From positions 44,618 to 108,617 of the forward strand of contig JNEN01001213.1 in assembly GCA_000697355.1 (NCBI GenBank): a stretch of 64,000 nucleotides of DNA, in the 5' to 3' direction. Source of the stretch: Syncephalastrum monosporum B8922 (lineage: Eukaryota; Mucoromycota; Mucoromycetes; Mucorales; Syncephalastraceae). The position numbers were made by a program, and so were the translations under genes. Positions 1-12,676 of the stretch are shown here, one piece after another (within the stretch, counting starts at the first letter, position 1; each line of letters opens with the position of its first letter). Below the pieces are notes generated by a model. It saw only the letters and a list, made by a program, of their open reading frames with translations. It was not told the DNA's origin and did no database searches.

Positions 1-882
1 GTATGTGGCGTACGTGGCGTTGCGGCGAGTGGGTGCCATTCTACGAAGGTGCTCGCGCGAGGACACTCATCGAGATTTCATGGAGACAGCTGCTCTTGAT
101 TGTCGTATTGTCATACCCGAAAAGTATAAAGTGACCACAAATGCGTGTCGTGGACGCTCGAGTCATATTGTGAAAAATTGAACTTCATGTTGGTTGATGA
201 GTGGTGGGACGTCATATCGCACAAAGTTTATCCATGCGGCTTATGCTATCGGTGCAGAGCAAGTCGTGTTATCTCCTTGACCAATGTTTTTTCACGCTGT
301 ATATTGTAGCGCTTCTAAGAACGTATCTTGCAAGCCGTCAATACTCCATTCCAATCCATTACGTCCCAAGGGATTGAACCAGGGATATGGTACCTGAGTA
401 CACTTGCCTACACAGCATGCGCCTAAGGCCAATGGAGTTGCTATCCAGTTCATTGCGTGTGTGCGTGTAAAAAAAGCTATCCAAGCATATATTCTCAGGT
501 TCTCTATCTCAGATAGTGTTTACGATGCTTGGTAATTGAGCATCCATGCAAAGTACCATATCAGAGTTAGTACATTTGGCTAAGACGGTAGAAAAATAGA
601 ATGGAGATTCATTCTTCTTTTCATCCAAACAGCAGATATGGAGGGCACATTTATTTCTAATGGAGCTCATACGTACAGTACATAGAGAGCTGCTTCCCAG
701 AGGACTGTGACACTAATAGAGTCTATCTATCCGTGAATCAAATTTCGCGTTTGCGAGGTTGTCTCACTTTCATCACACCGCCCGGATTTGGCAATGAACA
801 GTCACTGCATGAGCAAAATGCCAAAAAGTCGCCCAGCAAAGCGCTGCCTTCTACATATACTCTCTATACTCCCCATTCTTTA
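1..882. other. intergenic region / ELP1 upstream
   Basis: No protein-coding gene is recognisable. The stretch holds a tRNA-like segment on the minus strand (about 364-450, listed separately) and the presumed promoter and 5' UTR of ELP1. The reading frame of ELP1 is open upstream to about 733 but contains no ATG before 883. Confidence 0.6.
364..450 (-). other. tRNA-like / possible SINE-like segment
   Basis: Read on the minus strand, GGTTCAATCCC (370-380) is close to the RNA polymerase III B-box consensus. Upstream of it lies GGATAGCAACTCC (434-446), which resembles an A box, and the block between contains a CTTAGGCGC run typical of tRNA D arms. A proper acceptor stem and a U at position 33 of the anticodon loop cannot be formed, so this is not an intact tRNA. 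It could be a decayed tRNA, a tRNA-derived SINE or chance. Confidence 0.3.
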
Positions 883-3800
883 ATGCGCAGTCTCGCTCTC
901 CTGACACACGCATGCACGACGATCGCACCCTCCCCGTGGGGATCCCGGGCTAAAATAGCCTGCAACCCTGAAACCGGCACTGTCTTTGTCGCTTATGAAG
1001 ACACCACCGCGATCGTCCACGTCGCCGCGTCCGGGTTGGCACCCGACGACCCGTTTGCCTTTGTCGAGATTGGTCAATTCCCGATCGAGACAACGCCACA
1101 CGACGAGGACCAGCTCGTCGACTTTACTTTCCTGTCGGACCAGCAGGTCGCGTGTCTTTCCACGCGCGCAGGCGAGATCGTCTTGATCAGCCTCGAGAAA
1201 TACCAAAACGGCGACGAGCCCGTAAGTTTGCGTCGGATATGAACTCGGTCAGTACATCAGCGACTGACCGCGCGCAACGCATGTTTGGATAGACCGAAGT
1301 CATTGGTAATGTGGAGTCGGGTATCTTGGCCATGGCATGGAGCCCCGATCAAGATTTGGTCATTATCATCACAGGTATAGCGATATAAAAGAAAACCAGG
1401 GAAACTTTTATATTTACCAGATTGACCAGGTGAAAAGAATGTCTTGGAAATGACCCAGGACTTTGAGACCATCACTGAGTTCCCGATGCATGTTGAGGAC
1501 GAGGGTGAAGGTATGTCTCTTTCCGACCTAGAAGGAAACAAAAAAAACTCATAGAACGGTAGGCGTGCAACACAGTGTGGGATGGGGCCGCAAGGAGACC
1601 CAATTCCATGGCTCAGCTGGAAAACAAGCCGCGCTCGCCAAGGTCGATACGAGTAAATTCACAACCTCGGAGGATGACGATCGACGACCACGGATCGCTT
1701 GGCGAGGCGATGGCAGTTACTTTACGTGTTCGGACTTGGATCCTCAGAAAGGTGTGTGTATGCGGGTGTATAGATACAGATACAAGGATGCTAAGTGGTC
1801 TTAGATGCTCGCGTTATCCGCATTTACAACCGCGAGGGTACGCTGCAAAACACAAGCGAGCCCGTCGATAAGCTGGAACATGTTTTGGACTGGAGGTAAG
1901 AAAAAAAATGCCTGGATCATGATGTGGGAGAAGAAGTAAAATATTCACCTGGAAATAGGCCCTCTGGTAACCTGATTGTGTCGAGCCAGCGTCTGCCCCA
2001 CAGACATAATATTGTGTTTATTGAACGAAACGGTCTGCGACACGGCGAATTCACCCTGCGTGGTGTCACAGACGATCACAAGCTGCTGGAGGTATCCTGG
2101 AACGCGGATTCCACTGTGCTGGCCGTTTGGCTAGAGACGCGCACTGACACGGGCAAGTCGATGAAAACACGTAAGTCATTCTCATTTCACACGCATGCCA
2201 ATTGTTTCCTCTTTCTGACCTGGATCCTCTAGTGCAACTGTGGACTTCCAACAACTACCACTGGTATCTGAAACAACACATCGTCTGCCATGACGACGAT
2301 ATCAACGGTTTTCAATGGGACGCTGAGGTGCCTTTGCGCCTTCACCTGACCACGCGCTGTAAGTGACGAAAGGGATGGTTCATGGGTGTTTACTCATTTA
2401 TACAAAAGCTGGAAAATACCACCAATACGGATTTGCTTGGGACGTCCTGACAAGCACATCGCTTTCTGAGCAGAACGCTTCGTATGTCGCTGTCATTGAT
2501 GGAAGTAAGTTCATGGAGTAAGTTGTGGACGATACACATCTCACCGCCCGCCTGACAACTAGGCTTGATTCGTTTGACGCCCTTTCTGTATCAAAATGTG
2601 CCACCGCCCATGTGCGCGCTGGAACTGGCCGTGGAGGGTGAAGCGCAGCAAGTCGCCTTTGGGCCCCACCCCGCAGGCACACAGCTGGCTGTGGCCACCA
2701 ACGACGCGATCACCTTCTTCGAGCTTCCTCCTCGCGGCCACGGCGCGACCCAGACGCTGATGAAACTCAGTATGGCAGACATGTACGTACCTTAGTCCCT
2801 GGTTGGCGGGATCATCACTCATGCATCATTCTTCACTTTTTTCTTAGCTTCACGGCCACAGGTGCGGACACGACTTTGAGACAGATGCAGTGGATTGCGC
2901 AAGATCGCCTAGCCTTCTTGCAGTACAGCCCTGGTGCAGAGACGGATGTGCTATTTATTCTTTCCGTTACTTCTGAGTCGGTGACCGTCTCTGCGAGCTG
3001 CCTTATCGAAAACGCGGGTCGTCTTTATTACAATGCGCACACCCAAGACTTCTTAGTCGAAACTGCTGCGGGCGCCCTTCTCGAGGGTAGGTTACAGATC
3101 TGAAAAAAGGGACCTGACTGATGGCTGATACTCTATTTTAGTTCAATTTGACGCGAGCACGGACAATTTGCGTACAACCAGCAAAGGCAGCTTCCCTGAG
3201 TTTTGTCCCTGGATAGCTACCGCCCGTGTGGGCCGATCTGAGCCCCTCACAGTAAGTTCTTGCGTTGACAGATGCGCATACGCAGAATAACGAAAGTGCT
3301 CACAATGTGTCGTAGCCTGTCACCATTGGTTTGACGGAGCGAAGCAAACTGTACGCCAACGACCGGCTCCTGTCCTCCAACTGCACATCCTTCTTCCTTC
3401 GTTCTGATTGGCTTGTCTTTACCACGACCTCGCACACAGCCCGCTTCATTCCCTTGGATGTTGATTTTGAGGGTAAACAGATATCTTCCACAGTTTTTCC
3501 TTTCAATACCTTTCTCCTTTCTCACTGTCCATTGGATTAGATTTTAAGCTTTCTGATAACGAACCCGATGCACACGACGAGTCACATCGACGCGTCGAAC
3601 GCGGCTCACGTATCGTTTTGGCTGCCCAAGGAAAGCCTTCGCTAGTACTTCAGGTAAGTCTAAAGGATAAAGGGGGGGGGCATTCTTCAGAAAGAGATAG
3701 CGAGATTGAGACAGTGTTTTTCTTAGATGCCTCGAGGAAACCTCGAGACCATTGCGCCGCGAGCGTTTGTGCTGGCACAAATCCGGGAAGACCTGAACAA

Positions 3801-6420
3801 GTAAGTCCAGCGACAGAAAAAAGAGAGATAAATACCTTCTCACACGCTATGGGGTTTTTTTTATTTCAGCCTGCAATACCGAAGTGCCTTCATTGCCTGT
3901 CGTAAGAACCGTATCGACCTCAACATCCTTTGCGACGAAAACCCAAGTCTGTTCTATGCCAACGTGGATAAATTCATTGAGCAAATCCCCGAAGTGGACC
4001 ACCTGAACTTGTTCCTTTCTAATCTAAAGTAAGTTCTTGAGACCAACGCGGGTGGCCGAACGAATTTTGGACTCATGCTCCATGTTAAGGAACATGGATA
4101 CCACAAAAACTCTGTACAAGAGCGAGCGTCGACAGAAACCAGAAGAAGAAACGCAAGATGTGGACAACAAGGTCAACATGATTTGCGAGGCATTCCGCAC
4201 TCTGTTGATGGGCATTGACCGCAAGAAATATATCCAGTCAATCCTATCCACCTATGTCAAGAGCTCGCCGCCCGACCTCGAGAGTGCACTTCAGCTCTTG
4301 GCTGAGATCAGAGGTAATTGGATCGTGCCTTGTTTTTTTGCAAGATTTTTATTTTTACTCATTTTCTTTTCTGTCTTCTTTCTAGAAACGAGTGTGAGCG
4401 ACGCGGAGGATGCGCTTAAGTATACCATCTTTTTATGCAGCGCAGAGAACTTGTACAATGTCGCGCTGGGCATGTACAACTTTACGCTGGTCTTGATGGT
4501 CGCACAGCAAGCACAGATGGTACGTGAAAATAGACAGGCGATGGCAAGATTATTAAATTATGAGGCCAGGATCCGAGAGAATACTTGCCCTTCTTGCAGG
4601 AGCTCAAGAAGCTCGACACGCATTATCAGCGATTCCGTATTGATGATCATCTGAAACGCTATGCCAAGGCACTCAAAAATCTGAGTCAAGCAGGTAAAGC
4701 GAAAAAAGACAGACAGACAGTGAGTGAGAGGAGAAAAGCGATACTGACGCAACAGCTACCAGGCGACGAGCGCTTCGACGAGCTGATTGTCTACATGCAA
4801 CAGCATGCATTGTACATGGTGGCGCTCGAGCAGTACAGCAACAAGCCCGAACAAAAGAAAATCATCTTGAACGCATACGGTGACTATCTGTCGGAAGCAA
4901 ACGACTTTGCAGAGGCAGCCTTGGGTAAAGCGAACATGGTGCATGTGGTGTGATTTGTGTGGTTTGGCTAACTCTATGGTTTAGCCTACAAGCTTGCGGA
5001 AGAACCTGCTAAAGCGCTCAATGCTTACCGCCTGGCCGAGCGCTGGCGCGAAGCGTTTGCCCTCGCCCAGCAACTCAACTATGATGAGGACGCGATTCAG
5101 AACCTGGCAGCTGATTTGCTGGAACAATTGAAGGACAAGCGGCGGTACCAAGAGGCAGGCGTGATTGCGGCTGACTATGCAAAGGTAATCCATATCTTTT
5201 TAATCCATATCTTTGTCATTTAAAAAGGCCATATCTGTTGATGCGTATATTATTCCTGCAGGACATTGAGGAGGCTGTCGATTGCTTGATCAAGGGCAAT
5301 CACTGGCAAGAAGCCATTCGCGTGGTAAGTCAAAGATGATATTTACGAAAAGAAAAGAAAAAGGAGCCATGGCAAGTACCATGACGACGTGATTCTGAAT
5401 GTTGTATTTCTGCAGAGCTATGCACACCAACGCTCGGATTTGATCGAGACGCACGTCAAGCCCGGCCTGCTCGAAGGTAAGGAAAAAAACGAGTACCACC
5501 TTCTTGCCTGAACCACTCATGGCACCTTTTTTTTTAGGCTGCACTCAGTTTGAAGAGGACATAGATGAGATGGCGACACAGTTTAACAAGCAACAGCCCC
5601 GTCTCAAGGAGCTCCGTGCGACCAAACCCGAACAAAGTAGGTTTTCAAACACAATGCGTGTTGGATAGTAGGCTGACCAAAAATGGATAGACCCCGACCT
5701 GCCACCCGATGAATCACTCGACAACATTGACATGTTCTCTGACACCACCTCCATGTACAGTCAGTTCACGCGTTATACACAGGCAACATCACGTGTTTCG
5801 ACCGTGTCATCCAAGAGCAGCAAGTAAGTTCCCTTTTGATAAAAACAAGAAAGAGGAAATCTCAAGCCATACCTCGCCCTGCAGAAAATCATCCAAGCTG
5901 CGCCGACGCGAGGAGCGCAAGCGACACCGGGGCAAGAAGGGCACGGTGTTCGAGGAAGAATACATTGTTCAGTCACTCAAGAAACTGTATGAACGCGCGA
6001 ACACCATGCAAAGTAAGTCATTTTCCTGTCTTGTGAACGGAAAAACCAAAACGCGAGTGCCTTTTGCTAAAAAAAAAATTAATGTAGACGATGTGGGTGA
6101 TTTGCTCCGCGCGTTGGTTCCGTTCGGCTTCACGAGCGAGGCCAAGACCATTCAGGACAAATTTGGGTCGTTTATGGAGAAGCTGGGTCCGGAGGTGGAC
6201 ACTATTTTTGTACCGCTGCAGCTTGCTGCGGGTCGAGTAAGTTTTGTGAACGTTTATATATATACAAAAAGAAAAGGAAGGCTGTGTGTATAGGTGTGGC
6301 TCATTTCACATATCTTTGCAGTACGTACCTCCTGAGGAAATGGACCAATACAAGGAGCCTGTGCAAGTCGAGAAGCCCAAAATGGAGACCGTCCGGTGGA
6401 AGCTCGATCTCTTGTTGTAA
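883..6420 (+). CDS. ELP1: Elongator complex subunit 1 (Elp1/IKI3 family), intron-rich
   Basis: This is the scaffold subunit of Elongator, which makes the 5-carbamoylmethyl-type modifications at wobble uridine of tRNAs. The start at 883 (MRSLALLTH...) is the first ATG in an open frame and matches the usual Elp1 N-terminus. The N-terminal half gives WD40-like propeller segments, such as ILAMAWSPDQD, VGWGRKETQFHGSAGK, RPRIAWRGDGSYF and LIVSSQRLPHRHNIVFIERN. The helical TPR-like C-terminal half follows, for example YKLAEEPAKALNAYRLAERW near 4985. Near the end a basic patch, KLRRREERKRHRGKK (about 5895-5940), matches the tRNA-binding/NLS element of Elp1. The last exon reads YVPPEEMDQYKEPVQ and stops at 6418-6420. 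I count roughly 20 exons; for example exon 1 is 883-1221 and exon 2 begins at 1293. Spliced length is about 1,300 residues, the family size. Identity is secure; individual splice sites are not all verified. Confidence 0.93.
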
Positions 6421-7206
6421 ATCTATATGTATTAATCCGAAAAGCATTTGCCCTCTCTTTTTCTAAATATATGATAAGTGTGCATCGCAAGTCATTTAAA
6501 AAATTGGAGGGCGCGCTTTCCATTATTGGCAACTGTCGTTCCTGCATCATACACACTCATAGGATCGCCATCCTGCTGAGAATGATGTAAACAAAGATAC
6601 ACGTGAGGATGTAAGGATATCTTTTGGATGTTTGCGTGCGAGACAGCTCGCTAGATAAGTAGGCGAACAAGAATGAGAAGACCTGATGTGATGTGGTATG
6701 CGGTCGAGTACGGAAGAACACTGAACATTGATGTCTTGTGCATTTGCTTTTAGGTTCTTGCGTGCGAAAGCATTCTGCATCTTCTTTTTTCCTAGTCTTT
6801 TGCTGTCGTACAGGTAACAACTTTTGACTCCTGGATATATCAGTCGTGTATATATAGTGTATTAAAGAAGTAATGTACGGTAGTACTAGTATGTAGGGGA
6901 GGATGTGGAAGCAAGATATAAGAAAGCATATTATGATAAGAGGAAGTGCGTGTGTGTGTGTGTGCTATTATGGATATGTGCGGTGGGGTAATCGAGTGGG
7001 AAATGATGGACACGTCTAGAATGAAATCAGACACCTGGTTTTCTCTGTATGTGTGTGCGTGTGTGTGCCTTTGCCATAAGTTCGCAATAATCATGCGGGA
7101 GCAGTGACGCCCCATGCGCGCCCCTTCCACTCTCCAGTTTCAGGGAGATCCGTTCACTATGCGTGAGTCTTTTTGTGTTTTGGGGAGGGGGGGAGATTGG
7201 GTTTGA
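6421..7206. other. intergenic, between convergent 3' ends
   Basis: This is the shared 3' region of ELP1 (plus) and the unknown minus-strand gene at 7207. It contains a TG-rich tract near 6945-6965 and 7040-7070. No gene or RNA was recognised; the short open frames show no conserved motif. Confidence 0.6.
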
Positions 7207-8302
7207 TCAGGTAATCTCTGCGCGCTCCTTGCCTTTCCTTGCACCGTGTCGAGAGGGATGACAGCCAAAGAATCTTGACAAGCGCGCTGCACGGCGTCCG
7301 AAGGAACCCCATGGGTGCTTGGTATGTCCAGGCGCGGGCTGCACGTCTGAAGCGGACATGCGCCGTTCTTCTGCTTGGGCAGATGCCGCCGGCTGGTTGA
7401 GGAGAGGGAGAGAGATGCGATGCAAGGCTTTACGATAGCCGCTGGGGGTGCTCGTCCGCAGTGCGTGGTCCGAAGTGGGTTCAACGGGAGCGTACTTGAG
7501 TGGTTTTGGGGGAAATTGCGTGATGACAGGCGGCTGTACAGGGACATAGCGCGGGTTGGGCAGCGTCCAGTCGTGCTGGCGAGGCGGATGGAACTGGGGA
7601 ATAGCGATCGTGGTGTTGATGGCAATCTTGGAGGGCGGTGGCAGTGAGGCGGAGGAGTAAGAAAAGATATCCTGGGCGCGCGCGCGTGGTTTGCGCCTCA
7701 GCGAGGCGATGCCCCGGCGCGAAGGGTCAGCCGCGTGCGGATGCTGCTGCTGGGGCGGCGGGGGTTCCACATCGCGTCGTGAAGCGCTCCCGAACTTGGC
7801 GCGCAGGTACGCAGAGGAACGGCGTAGCAAATCACCCGCTGACCGGCGCCGTGCCTCCGCCGAAGCGGGACGTGCCTCGTTGTCGTCATGTGTGCCCTGC
7901 CGCTGTGCCTCGTCATTGATCTCATTGTCTCCTTCGTTGTCGTCGTCGTCGTCTTGGTGATCCAATTCCTGCAGGTCACCGTCGGACCTCCGTGACGAGG
8001 AAGAAGTGCGTGTGCTTGGCTCCTACACGGGCGAAGTTTGTTTTCGATGTTTTTGTTTAGTGATATATTGGGAAAGAGGACGAAGTGGGGTGAGTTTAGA
8101 CAAGTTCTTCTCCGCTGAATTTGTTGTTTACCTCGCCCCACAGCTCAAAGTGGAGCCTCGATCGCCGCTTGTCGAATTGTCGAATGAGATCTCGGGAGAA
8201 CGAGTCGTCGGTGTCGGCCAATTCTCCTGGCAGAGGCAGCCATTCCTTGTCCTTCGACGCGATCGCTAAGTTTACTTGTGGAGGGGCAACCGATGCCGAC
8301 AT
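7207..8302 (-). CDS. hypothetical protein, low-complexity, two exons
   Basis: The family is not recognised. Two exons join cleanly: 8302-8132 (57 codons, beginning MSASVAPPQVNLAIASKDKE) and 8022-7207, with a GTAAAC donor and GTAG acceptor, giving 328 residues. The first exon is a mixed-composition N-terminus (WLPLPGELADTDDSFSRDLI). It is followed by a Ser/Arg stretch, an acidic D/E/N run (DHQDDDDDNEGDNEIND), and an Arg-rich helix-like segment (RRRSAGDLLRRSSAYLRAKF). A Pro-rich region and a basic C-terminus (HGARKGKERAEIT) complete it. There is no signal peptide or membrane segment. The segment RRSAGDLLRRSSAYLRAKF looks the most likely to be a conserved motif. Probably an intrinsically disordered, lineage-restricted protein; function unknown. 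Confidence 0.65.
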
Positions 8303-11300
8303 GCAAGAGTGGAAGGTGGAAAAAAAGAAAAGAAAAAAGGCTTCAAAGGGAAGCGTATTTATGTCCTTTCTTTTTTTCTTTTATTTTTGTCTGCGTAAAC
8401 AAAGCAGCAGATGCGAAAGAGAGATAAAAGAGAGGATAAAAGCGGAAAAAAGAGCAATATAAGAGCAGAGACGATGGCCAATATCGTCTGGTAACGCCTT
8501 GCTTCACCTAACGCCACACGTTTTTGTGTACTTTGCACGTGCCTTGAGCGCGCACACCTTCTCTATCTTTTTTATTATTTTTATCTTATTCTTCTTGGCT
8601 GCACACCTTTCAGATGATAATAAAATGGACGCAATCCCTTTTTTTTTTCGTGGCTGCGTGTTTATTATTTTACTCATTCCTTTGGCTTCTGTCTCTTGTG
8701 TTTTTCCCTTGATTTGATTTAGTGACATAATAGGTACAGGACTTACAGATTCTTGTGCGCCTAGAACACAAAGAACGCTACACAAGTCTTTGGCCGTCCG
8801 ACTCATTTTCATACGCTCCGTGTAGTGTGCCCTGTGGTGCGGTAGTAATCGTGAGATATGTACATACGTGTTTTTGATTCTGCCCTTTGTAGGATCTGTG
8901 AGGTAATCCATGCAGCCAAAGAGATGCTTGCTGCACGAAACGAGATGCTTGCTGCACGAATCATCATCTCTCTCGTGCACGTAAAGTAATATAGGATGTA
9001 TGTAGTAGCAGCAAAAAAAGAGGAGCACGAAAGCCATAATATAAGCATCATATCATCCTGCTCAGTTATAATTGTAACAGATCATCAGCATGCGTCGAGT
9101 GCAGGATAAAGACCAGTTCCCCTGCGTATGTTTCTTTGGTGTTGAGTGGTGCCACGGAGAGAGTGCGCTTCTCCACTTTTCTTTTCGGTCGAAGCAAAAA
9201 TGTCACTTGAGCGAGGCACTCGGTCGGACGAGATCGTGGCACAATCCAAGCATCTCTCTCTTTTTTTTTTTTTTTTTTTGCTTCCTTGCTACTCTCATTA
9301 ATTACTTTAGTGTCTAGCTTCTGTACACAGATCCTGTGAACCTTTTTTTTTTTTTTTTCATTCTTCCTGTGGGCATGCCCAGTTTGGCAAGTCGGTCGGT
9401 TGGCGAAACTGTCGATTTCATAACGGGCCCAAATCCGAAACACAGGATCGCCCCCTTCCACTAATACGGGATGCTGTGACATACCAGCCAAGGTGCTACA
9501 AGGTCAGTATCCACCGGTATTCCGTGATATCGTGCTAGAGTAGAGCTATAAGTCACCCCTGTCATGATCGTTCCTGCCACAGGGTCCTTCCGTTGATCGT
9601 CATCTCGTGTATCAATTCAAGTCAAGCGGGATTGCGCACACCTGTATACCTCGTCACGTCGCTTGACTACTACCAATATCGACAAGCAAACGTTGTATAT
9701 TATATCCATTCTTTCATAACTAGGGGAAGGGTTGGCCACTATCTAGGCTCACATTTTTTTCTTTGCCCTTGTCTAGAAATACTGAATATGTTCATAAGAG
9801 GCCTACTAAACGCGTGTACCGTATAAAAATCTCGCGATGGATATGCATAAGTTACTCTCGCAGAAAGGTAAGGTCTCATCGCTACTTGAGACGCACTTTC
9901 CGGAGTAGAGTCAGGATTATAGTCTTCATTACCACCTTTTAGGCTCTATTCGCCTTGGACCTATAGATATTTGAAAAAGCTTTAACTCGTCAATCACTTT
10001 TAATGACAAGTTAAAAAGAGAATTTCAGAAGCATTGCTACTAATGCTTCATGATAAGGCTTGTAACGCCTGAATCAAAACAAAGAAAAGGGAAAGCAATC
10101 TTATAATCTCCCTTCCTAATGTATCATGATCATATTGAAGGCGACGCTTTTGCCGATCTTATTCGGACAACCACACTGTATCTCTCTCTTTCTTGTAACT
10201 CGCGTCTAATTAAAGTCTATAAATATTGCAAAGACCAGCGAGGAATGAAACATAATCTAAGTAACACCACGTTTACCAAGTTTTTGAACGAAGCGTGTTA
10301 TACAAGCTACCACGACATTGATCGCCATTATTGCGCTCCATACGTCGACATCTCTGGCATTGTCTTATAATCCATTATATTGTCTACTTGGACTTTAGAG
10401 TTGTGTACCAGTTTTGCGAGGAGGAAATCATTTCGAGTGTTCCATTGAAACCGTCCTGTGACTATAATAGGGAGCTGGGCACGCCAAAGTGCAATGTCTC
10501 TGACCTTCGCAAAGGAAAGATATGATAAAGAGAATGTGTGCAGATTGTAGGTTTCAACTTCGTGCATGACTTCAAATAAAATGAATGATGCATATACTTC
10601 TGCGTGCTGTAGGCAGCGAAAACCAACATCGTTAGTTGCTAAAATGTCACATCTCTACGAGGTCACTGTTCCATTCCATACAAGCGGATCGGGACGTGGA
10701 CAGCGCTGCTAATAATGCCGGAGCGATTATATTCTATGCAGGTCAGTCACGAAAGTAGGAGCCGTTTAACCAATATTAGAAGGAGATATCCAACGTTAGC
10801 AGCCAGTGGTCCGCAGGCTAGATCTCAATGTTTCCCCAAGTCAGTGTTAGAGGCGGGAGGAAAGCTATGGCGCAAGTATCTAGACACAATGGAAGCAAGC
10901 GGCTGCGCTGGGCAGATGGTTTTACCAAAAACCTGAAATACGGTGATACCAGCGCAAACCGTATCTCCATGTTGTCCAGGTCCAAACCGTACTTTTCCTT
11001 TACACCTTGTTTCATTCACTTTACATAAGGAAAGGGGCTATCAATCTAAAAGGTTTTTGTCAATTGAGGACATTTACACTACCTGATAAGAACGCCTTTC
11101 CTGCGGCTCGTGGCATTCGGCCGCGTCGTTGTAATCAGTCTCCTCATTTTTTTTGCCTACCACGATAAGAGAAGGTTAAGGAATGGGAAGATATTATAGG
11201 AAACGTTTTCCACCGTCAATGTTTTGTAGGCTATTGTTTCATTTGATATAACAGACATGGCAATCACCTTTCGTTATCAGGAGTGTAAAGAATGGGACAA

Positions 11301-11620
11301 CAATTCAGTGGGAAACGTCTTGGGTGAAGCAGTTTCATGTTCTGACTTTCTCTTATTTCGCTCATAACACAAGAATACCATCAGGTCTACTACCTGTTTC
11401 ATTTTGGAGATGATAGAGGCCAACGAAATCAATCGTCTAGCCGAAGACACGCCTCCATAGAATGGAGGGGTTAAACATGTCATAGGCGCTTCAAAGAGAA
11501 GAACATCCGAGCACGCAACGAAGTAATAGTAATAGTGGTACAGGATTTATGAAGAAGTAGAAAACGTTGAAAAAAAAAAGGAGGTCTGTGTGTGGGTATG
11601 TGCGCATACAACAAGAAAGT
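8303..11620. other. long gene-poor region
   Basis: About 3.3 kb without a recognisable gene. It contains T-rich tracts (9261-9280, 9343-9358), a 21-bp tandem duplication (8921-8962) and only short open frames without recognisable motifs. One is at 10119-10370 (83 codons), with no homologue that I recognise. The part next to 8303 should hold the promoter of the 7207-8302 gene. I see no tRNA, rRNA or intact transposase. Confidence 0.5.
8921..8962. repeat. 21-bp perfect-core tandem duplication
   Basis: GAGATGCTTGCTGCACGAA occurs twice head to tail, at 8921 and 8942, each copy 21 bp and differing only in the last bases. It lies in intergenic DNA and probably arose by slippage. Confidence 0.85.
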
Positions 11621-12529
<909 letters not shown>

Positions 12530-12676
12530 TGTATTCTCGAAAAAATATATGAGAAGAAAAGAGAAGAAATGAAAAAAATTGGGTTCCTGATCGGTCGGCT
12601 TTTTGAGTTTAAGTCGGCGCACTACATACATACAGTCTTCTTTTTGTTGTCCTCTCTTCAACTCATTCGTTTCCCC
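12530..12676. promoter_or_regulatory. short divergent intergenic region (IDI1 / unknown gene)
   Basis: Only 147 bp separate the start codons of IDI1 (minus) and the gene at 12677 (plus), so both promoters must overlap here or extend into the neighbouring gene. The sequence is A/T-rich with GA- and T-rich tracts. I cannot assign a TATA box. Confidence 0.5.

Noticed and set aside
8504..9037. 177-codon minus-strand ORF
   Set aside because: Composition follows the A/T-rich DNA (Tyr/Cys/Ile runs and a Lys-Ile block from poly(T)); no recognisable motif.
11277..11483. 68-codon minus-strand ORF downstream of IDI1
   Set aside because: Short, no motif, and outside the coherent IDI1 exon chain that stops at 11621.
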